Shown here: in pieces, positions 59,333 to 64,000 of the stretch
How the letters are laid out: each line of letters starts with the position of its first letter
How positions within the stretch are numbered: position 1 is the first letter of the stretch
NCBI RefSeq assembly: GCF_900182985.1
Contig: NZ_FXUY01000002.1
Coordinates: forward strand, 1,227,001-1,291,000
Reading direction: 5' to 3'
Source of the DNA: Pseudomonas helmanticensis
GTDB lineage: Bacteria > Pseudomonadota > Gammaproteobacteria > Pseudomonadales > Pseudomonadaceae
DNA: 64,000 nucleotides
The notes under the pieces: generated by a model
What the model saw: only the letters and a program-made list of their open reading frames with translations
Databases searched by the model: none
What the model was told of the DNA's origin: nothing
Translations under genes and position numbers: made by a program

Positions 59333-61252
59333 ATGTCCACCCAACCTGATGACCTGAATTCGCTGCCTCCGGTTGTGGCCGGCCCGCTGCTGCGCCGGCT
59401 GGAGCCCACGCGACTGGTGCTGTGGCTGGTTGGCACGCGCGAACTGTCGCTGACCTTGCGTCTGCAAGGTGTAGGCGATATCCCTCTTGATGGCGGGAAA
59501 TGCACGGTCATTGCCGTAGGCCGTCAGGCGTTCATTCATCTCATCGATGTCAGTCTCGAAAGCGCCCTGCCCTTCGACACCTTTATCGACTACGACTTGC
59601 TCATCGATAACCAGCAACGCATCGCCGATTGGGCGCCACGCTTGCTGTATGCGAATGCCACTTGCCCGAACTTCGTCCTGCGTTCGCGGATTGATCAACT
59701 GCTTCACGGCTCCTGTCGCAAGCCGCATCACCCGGCGGCGGATGGCCTGCTTTGCGTCGATCAACTGTTGGCCGACGAGTCCGATCCGCGCCAGCGCCCA
59801 GCCCTGTTGATGATGAGCGGCGATCAGGTTTACGCCGATGACGTCGCCGGCCCGATGCTGCGGGCGATTCATGCCTTGATTGCGCGCCTCGGCCTGTTCG
59901 ACGAACACCTCGAAGGTGCGGTGGTCAGCGACAGCGCCAAACTCTACGAACACCCGGCCAGCTACTACCACCGTGCGGATTTGTTACCGGCGCTGGAGAG
60001 CAACGAGACATTGCGCGAGCGATTTTTCGGCGGTGCGCGTAAGCCGATTTTCACCAGCAGCAGCGCCGACAATCACCTGGTGACCTTCGCCGAAGTCATC
60101 GCCATGTACATGCTGGTGTGGTCGCCGATGGCATGGTCGCTGGTCAATCCGACAGCGCCGGCCCTGACACCTGAACGTCTCAAGCGCTACAGTCTTGAAC
60201 AGACGCGCATTGATGCCTTCAAGTCCGGCCTCGGCAATGTTGCCCGCGCACTGGCGCATCTGCCGAGCCTGATGATTTTCGACGATCACGACATCACCGA
60301 TGACTGGAATCTTTCCGCGCAATGGGAGGAAACGGCCTACGGTCATCCATTCTCCCGGCGCATCATCGGCAACGCGCTGATCGCCTATATGTTGTGCCAG
60401 GGCTGGGGCAACAATCCCGACGTCTTCAAGGAGCTATTGGTGAAAACCCTGGGGCTGAGCGCCAGCGGTGATGACCAGTATCTCGACCGCCCGTTGCAGG
60501 ACGATTTGATCGACGACCTGCTGCGCTTTCAAAATTGGCATTTCGTTTTGCCGAGCAGTCCGGCGCTGGTGGTCATCGACACCCGCACCCGGCGCTGGCG
60601 CAGCGAAATGACGCTCAAACAACCTTCCGGACTTCTCGATTGGGAAGCGCTGAGCGAACTGCAACAGGAACTGCTCGATCATCCGTCAGCGATCATCGTT
60701 TCACCGGCGCCGATCTTCGGCGTGAAGCTGATTGAAACGGTGCAAAAGGTGTTCAGTTGGTGCGGTTATCCACTGCTGGTCGATGCTGAAAACTGGATGG
60801 CCCATCGCGGCGCAGCGCAGGTGATCCTGAATATTTTCCGCCACTCGCGCACACCTGGTAACTACGTGGTGCTGTCCGGCGATGTGCATTATTCCTTCGT
60901 CTACGAAGTCCTTATCCGACACCGCAAGGCCGGCCCACGAATCTGGCAGATCACCAGCAGCGGCATCAAGAACGAGTTTCCGAAAACCCTGCTGGAATGG
61001 TTCGACCGCCTCAATCGCTGGCTCTATTCGCCGCGCTCACCGCTGAACTGGTTTACCAAACGCCGACGCATGCGCATCGTGCCGTACACGCCGGAACATG
61101 CTGAGGCTGGCGAACGCCTATGGAACTCAGCGGGGATCGGTCAGGTGTTTTTCAATGAGCAGGGGCAGCCGCGCGAGATCGTTCAGCACAATTCGAATGG
61201 CAAGGCGAAGACACGGATGCTGGCGCCGGATCTGGCGGATTATCCGGACTAA
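59333..61252 (+). CDS. PhoD-like metallophosphatase family protein
   Basis: 639 aa, no signal peptide. Metal-binding motifs LMMSGDQVYADD (about 162), IFDDHDITDDWN (about 318) and VLSGDVHYSFVY (about 517) are those of PhoD-like phosphatases. The substrate is unknown. A cytosolic member of the family seems likely because the N-terminus is not a Tat or Sec signal. Confidence 0.85.
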   Translation: MSTQPDDLNSLPPVVAGPLLRRLEPTRLVLWLVGTRELSLTLRLQGVGDIPLDGGKCTVIAVGRQAFIHLIDVSLESALPFDTFIDYDLLIDNQQRIADWAPRLLYANATCPNFVLRSRIDQLLHGSCRKPHHPAADGLLCVDQLLADESDPRQRPALLMMSGDQVYADDVAGPMLRAIHALIARLGLFDEHLEGAVVSDSAKLYEHPASYYHRADLLPALESNETLRERFFGGARKPIFTSSSADNHLVTFAEVIAMYMLVWSPMAWSLVNPTAPALTPERLKRYSLEQTRIDAFKSGLGNVARALAHLPSLMIFDDHDITDDWNLSAQWEETAYGHPFSRRIIGNALIAYMLCQGWGNNPDVFKELLVKTLGLSASGDDQYLDRPLQDDLIDDLLRFQNWHFVLPSSPALVVIDTRTRRWRSEMTLKQPSGLLDWEALSELQQELLDHPSAIIVSPAPIFGVKLIETVQKVFSWCGYPLLVDAENWMAHRGAAQVILNIFRHSRTPGNYVVLSGDVHYSFVYEVLIRHRKAGPRIWQITSSGIKNEFPKTLLEWFDRLNRWLYSPRSPLNWFTKRRRMRIVPYTPEHAEAGERLWNSAGIGQVFFNEQGQPREIVQHNSNGKAKTRMLAPDLADYPD

Positions 61253-61267
61253 GGCCTGCACCGAAAA

Positions 61268-61359
61268 TGTGGGAGCGAGCCTGCTTGCGAAAGCGGTCGA
61301 TCATCCAGCAGAGATGTCGACCGATAGTCCGCCTTCGCGAGCAGGCTCGCTCCCACAGT
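61268..61359. repeat. REPIN-like palindromic pair (family B)
   Basis: TGTGGGAGCGAGCCTGCTTGCGAAAG...TTCGCGAGCAGGCTCGCTCC between two convergent genes. Confidence 0.85.
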
Positions 61360-61374
61360 GCTACCTGCAAACAA

Positions 61375-62547
61375 TCAATGCGCGATCAGTGCTCGCCCCA
61401 CACCTCTGACAATCATCTCCACCTCCCGCTCATCAATCGTCAGCGGTGGCAGCAGCCGTATAGTCTTGCCGCGCGTGACGTTGATCAACAGCGCATGATC
61501 GCGTGCAGCGATCAGAGTCAGATCACGCACTGGTTGTTTCAGCTCGATACCGATCATCAAACCCTGCCCCCGAATCGCCAGCACATTGGGGTTATCCGCC
61601 AGTTCTGCATGCAGGCGAGTCAGCAGGCGCTCACCTTGAATCCGCGCGTTTTCCAGCAAACCCTGTTCTTCGATGATATCCAGTACCGTGCAACCGACCC
61701 GGCAGGCCAACGGATTACCGCCAAAGGTGCTGCCATGGCTGCCCGGCGTAAACAGATCCGCCGCCCTGCCCCGCGCCAGACACGCGCCGATCGGCACACC
61801 ATTGCCCAGCCCTTTTGCCAGCGTCATGACGTCCGGCACGATGCCTTCGTGCTGAAACGCAAACCAGCGGCCCGTGCGGCCGATTCCGGTCTGGATTTCA
61901 TCGAGCATCAAGAGCCAGGCGTGGCGATTGCACAATTCGCGCAGGGCCTTCAGGTAACCGGGTGGCGCCAGTTGCACGCCGCTTTCGCCCTGGATTGGCT
62001 CGACCAGAATCGCCACGATGCGCTCGCCATGTTTGTCCTGCAGCTGCTCCAGCGCAGAAAGATCACCGAACGGCACTTTGAGGAAATCCCCCGGCAATTC
62101 GTTGAAACCCAGGCGCACCGCCGGGCCATCGCTGGCCGACAAGGTGCCGAGTGTGCGGCCATGGAACGCGTTAGCCATGACCACCACCAGCGGCTGTTCG
62201 ATGCCTTTGCTCCATCCGTACAAACGCGCGAGTTTCAACGCCGTTTCGTTGGCCTCGGCGCCCGAGTTATTGAAGAACGCACGCTCCATCCCCGACAGCT
62301 CCGTCAGCCGTTTGGCCAGTTGTTGCTGCCAGTCGATGCTGTACAGATTCGACGTGTGCAGCAGCAATCCCGCCTGCTCGCTGATCGCCGCAACGATCCG
62401 CGGATGCGAGTGACCGACATTGGTCACCGCGACACCGGCGACCGCATCCAGATACTCGCGACCGGCCTGATCCCACAGGCGAGTGCCCAGGCCCTTGATG
62501 AAACTCAGGGCCAGCGGTTGGTAGGTGTTCATCAGGGCGGCGGTCAT
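61375..62547 (-). CDS. class-III aminotransferase, acetylornithine type
   Basis: 390 aa. [17 protein letters not shown], the pyridoxal aspartate in [15 protein letters not shown], and the Schiff-base lysine in [15 protein letters not shown]. Closest in look to ArgD/AruC-type acetylornithine or succinylornithine aminotransferases. Which substrate it uses cannot be read from sequence. Divergent from a LysR gene, its likely regulator. Confidence 0.82.
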   Translation of the reverse strand: MTAALMNTYQPLALSFIKGLGTRLWDQAGREYLDAVAGVAVTNVGHSHPRIVAAISEQAGLLLHTSNLYSIDWQQQLAKRLTELSGMERAFFNNSGAEANETALKLARLYGWSKGIEQPLVVVMANAFHGRTLGTLSASDGPAVRLGFNELPGDFLKVPFGDLSALEQLQDKHGERIVAILVEPIQGESGVQLAPPGYLKALRELCNRHAWLLMLDEIQTGIGRTGRWFAFQHEGIVPDVMTLAKGLGNGVPIGACLARGRAADLFTPGSHGSTFGGNPLACRVGCTVLDIIEEQGLLENARIQGERLLTRLHAELADNPNVLAIRGQGLMIGIELKQPVRDLTLIAARDHALLINVTRGKTIRLLPPLTIDEREVEMIVRGVGRALIAH

Positions 62548-62649
62548 GACTTCAAACTCCAGTGAAGGTCGGTGTGCTGGCAGTATGGTTAGCCACCCGA
62601 ACTGGATAAACTCGGCAAAACTTCAATCATTTAAAAGCAGAGCTTGATA

Positions 62650-63555
62650 ATGGACCTGTTTCAGTCGATGGGTGTTTACGTCAAAGTCGTCGAAGCCGGG
62701 AGCATGACGGCGGCAGCGTTGCAGTGCGACATGTCGACAACCATGGTCGGCAATCACCTGCGGGCGCTCGAACAACGGCTCGGCGTACAACTGCTGCAAC
62801 GCACCACCCGACGTCAGCGACTGACCGAGTTCGGCAGCGTTTACTACCTGCGTTGCCTGGATGTGCTGGGTCTGGTGGCGGACTCCGAACGCCTCGCCGA
62901 ACAAGCCCTCGATGAGCCGCGCGGCCTGCTGCGTATCACAGCGCCGCTGACCTTTGGCGTCGAACGCCTGGCCCCTGCGCTCAGCGAGTTTTCCCTGCAG
63001 TACCCGCAAGTCAAAATGGACGTGGTACTGACCAATAGTCGCCCGGATCTGCTCGAAAGCGGTCTTGATGTGGCGTTCAGGCTCGGTCATTTCGAGCAAT
63101 CGAATCTGATCGCTCGTCCGTTGATCGATTACACCCTGACCGTCTGCGCCTCTCCGGAGTACGTGGCGCGACGCGGCATGCCGAAAACCCCGGAAGACCT
63201 GCAGCAACATGATTGCCTGTCATTCGCCTATCCGGCCGGCGATGACTGGCAATCGGTGGAAAAACGCTGGCGCCTCGGCGGGCCGGACGGCGAAATCATG
63301 GTCGATGTCAGTGGCCCCATGTTGATGAATACCTCAGCCGGTCTGCATCAAGCTGCACGTACCGGAATGGGCATCGTGATGCTGCCCGACGCTCTCGTTG
63401 AACAAGACTTGCGCGACGGCAAACTGGTGAAGGTCATCCACGACTACCAACCGCCCAGCCGCCCTCTGCATCTGCTTTATGCACCGGATCGCTATCGCTT
63501 GCCGAAGCTGCGCCGATTTGTTGAATTCGCGATGCAGACGTGGGGTCGGTCCTAG
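62650..63555 (+). CDS. LysR-family transcriptional regulator
   Basis: 301 aa from ATG 62650; a TTG at 62644 is less likely. HTH with VYVKVVEAGSMTAAALQCDMS and a LysR effector domain (GLLRITAPLTFGVERLAP). Divergent from the class-III aminotransferase 103 bp away. Confidence 0.9.
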   Translation: MDLFQSMGVYVKVVEAGSMTAAALQCDMSTTMVGNHLRALEQRLGVQLLQRTTRRQRLTEFGSVYYLRCLDVLGLVADSERLAEQALDEPRGLLRITAPLTFGVERLAPALSEFSLQYPQVKMDVVLTNSRPDLLESGLDVAFRLGHFEQSNLIARPLIDYTLTVCASPEYVARRGMPKTPEDLQQHDCLSFAYPAGDDWQSVEKRWRLGGPDGEIMVDVSGPMLMNTSAGLHQAARTGMGIVMLPDALVEQDLRDGKLVKVIHDYQPPSRPLHLLYAPDRYRLPKLRRFVEFAMQTWGRS

Positions 63556-63585
63556 CGCGCAATGCACTTGAACTACGATCAGTGA

Positions 63586-63684
63586 AGGGCCGACAGGGAG
63601 TTGGGCGAAGGGGCCGAGGCATTTTTTGCCACCCTGGGTTTCGAGACGTCAGTGATTGCCATGGAGCGACCGAGGCTCAAGTAA
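63586..63684 (+). pseudogene. possible fragment of an acetyltransferase-like gene
   Basis: Open frame RADRELGEGAEAFFATLGFE, then TSVIAMERPRLK-stop, without a start; AEAFFATLGF resembles the C-terminal helix/strand of GNAT acetyltransferases. Too short to be sure; lies between the LysR gene and msrA. Confidence 0.25.
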
Positions 63685-63694
63685 CGAGCCTTGA

Positions 63695-64000
63695 TCAAGA
63701 CCCGTCCTTCACCAACACCGGTTTTTCCTGATAACGCTGCGCGAACACCTGCTTCAAGTTCGCCACTTTCGGCATGTCGTTGATCACGATGTAGGGATAG
63801 CTCGGATGCTCGGTCAGAAAATCCTGGTGGTAATCCTCCGCAGGATAGAAGCCGTTGTAGCTTTCCAGTTTGGTGACGATGGGTTTGCTGTAGGCATGAG
63901 CCGCATCCAGCTGGGCGATGTAGGCCTGCGCGACCTTCTGCTGATCGGCGTTGACCGGGAACAGTGCCGAACGATATTGCGTGCCGCTGTCCGGGCCTTG
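63695..64000 (-). CDS. msrA: peptide-methionine (S)-S-oxide reductase, 3' end
   Basis: The C-terminal 101 codons; the gene runs off the window's right end, so its N-terminus is missing. QGPDSGTQYRSALFPV and YNGFYPAEDYHQDFL are MsrA signatures. Reduces oxidised methionine in proteins. Confidence 0.9.
   Translation of the reverse strand, partial: QGPDSGTQYRSALFPVNADQQKVAQAYIAQLDAAHAYSKPIVTKLESYNGFYPAEDYHQDFLTEHPSYPYIVINDMPKVANLKQVFAQRYQEKPVLVKDGS

Overview
The window reads as the chromosome of a Pseudomonas of the P. fluorescens group. The evidence is the gene order guaB-guaA-xseA-leuA, der-bamB-hisS-ispG-rodZ-pilF-rlmN-ndk-isc, and suhB/secDF-yajC-tgt-queA-tRNA-Leu, high GC, and several families of intergenic REP-type palindromes. 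No species can be named from the sequence alone.

Layout. (1) 1-2160: the 3' part of a large toxin gene of the dermonecrotic/MARTX-effector type, broken by a frameshift near 890-905, ending at a two-way terminator. (2) 2242-18644: a 16.4-kb integrated mobile element at the 3' end of guaA. It is bounded by a 13-bp direct repeat that includes the guaA stop codon. It has a tyrosine integrase, an AlpA-type regulator, an AEP-type replication primase, an RP4(IncP)-like oriT with a decayed traJ, an intact traK, and trbJ/trbK-like/trbL. The relaxase and the rest of the conjugation machinery are absent. (3) 18633-64000: core chromosome.

The element's cargo looks defensive. A membrane patatin-like phospholipase lies near the left end. 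Facing it is a tight four-gene operon (8472 down to 5250): a protein resembling the helical domain of phage 5-hydroxymethyl-dU DNA kinases, a MazG-type NTP pyrophosphohydrolase with an extra C-terminal domain, a ThsB-like TIR protein and an Nmad2-like protein. These families are otherwise known from thymine hypermodification neighbourhoods. A second TIR protein with a predicted NADase-type glutamate follows the trb genes. The four-gene operon is the best candidate here for an undescribed system. The oriT plus TrbJ/TrbL but no relaxase suggests a satellite that rides on an IncP-like helper, as SGI1 does with IncA/C plasmids; this is inference.

The core part holds purine synthesis (guaBA), xseA and a LytM peptidase, and leuA with a leucine-rich leader peptide. 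It also holds a glutamine-type transaminase/omega-amidase pair and the run der-bamB-yfgM-hisS-ispG-rodZ-pilF-rlmN-ndk. Next come the full iscR-S-U-A-hscBA-fdx-iscX cluster with a clear IscR-type promoter, cysE-trmJ, divergent suhB, and queA-tgt-yajC-secDF. The right end has a tandemly duplicated membrane-protein gene pair with copied promoters, a PhoD-like phosphatase, a class-III aminotransferase with a divergent LysR regulator, and the 3' end of msrA.
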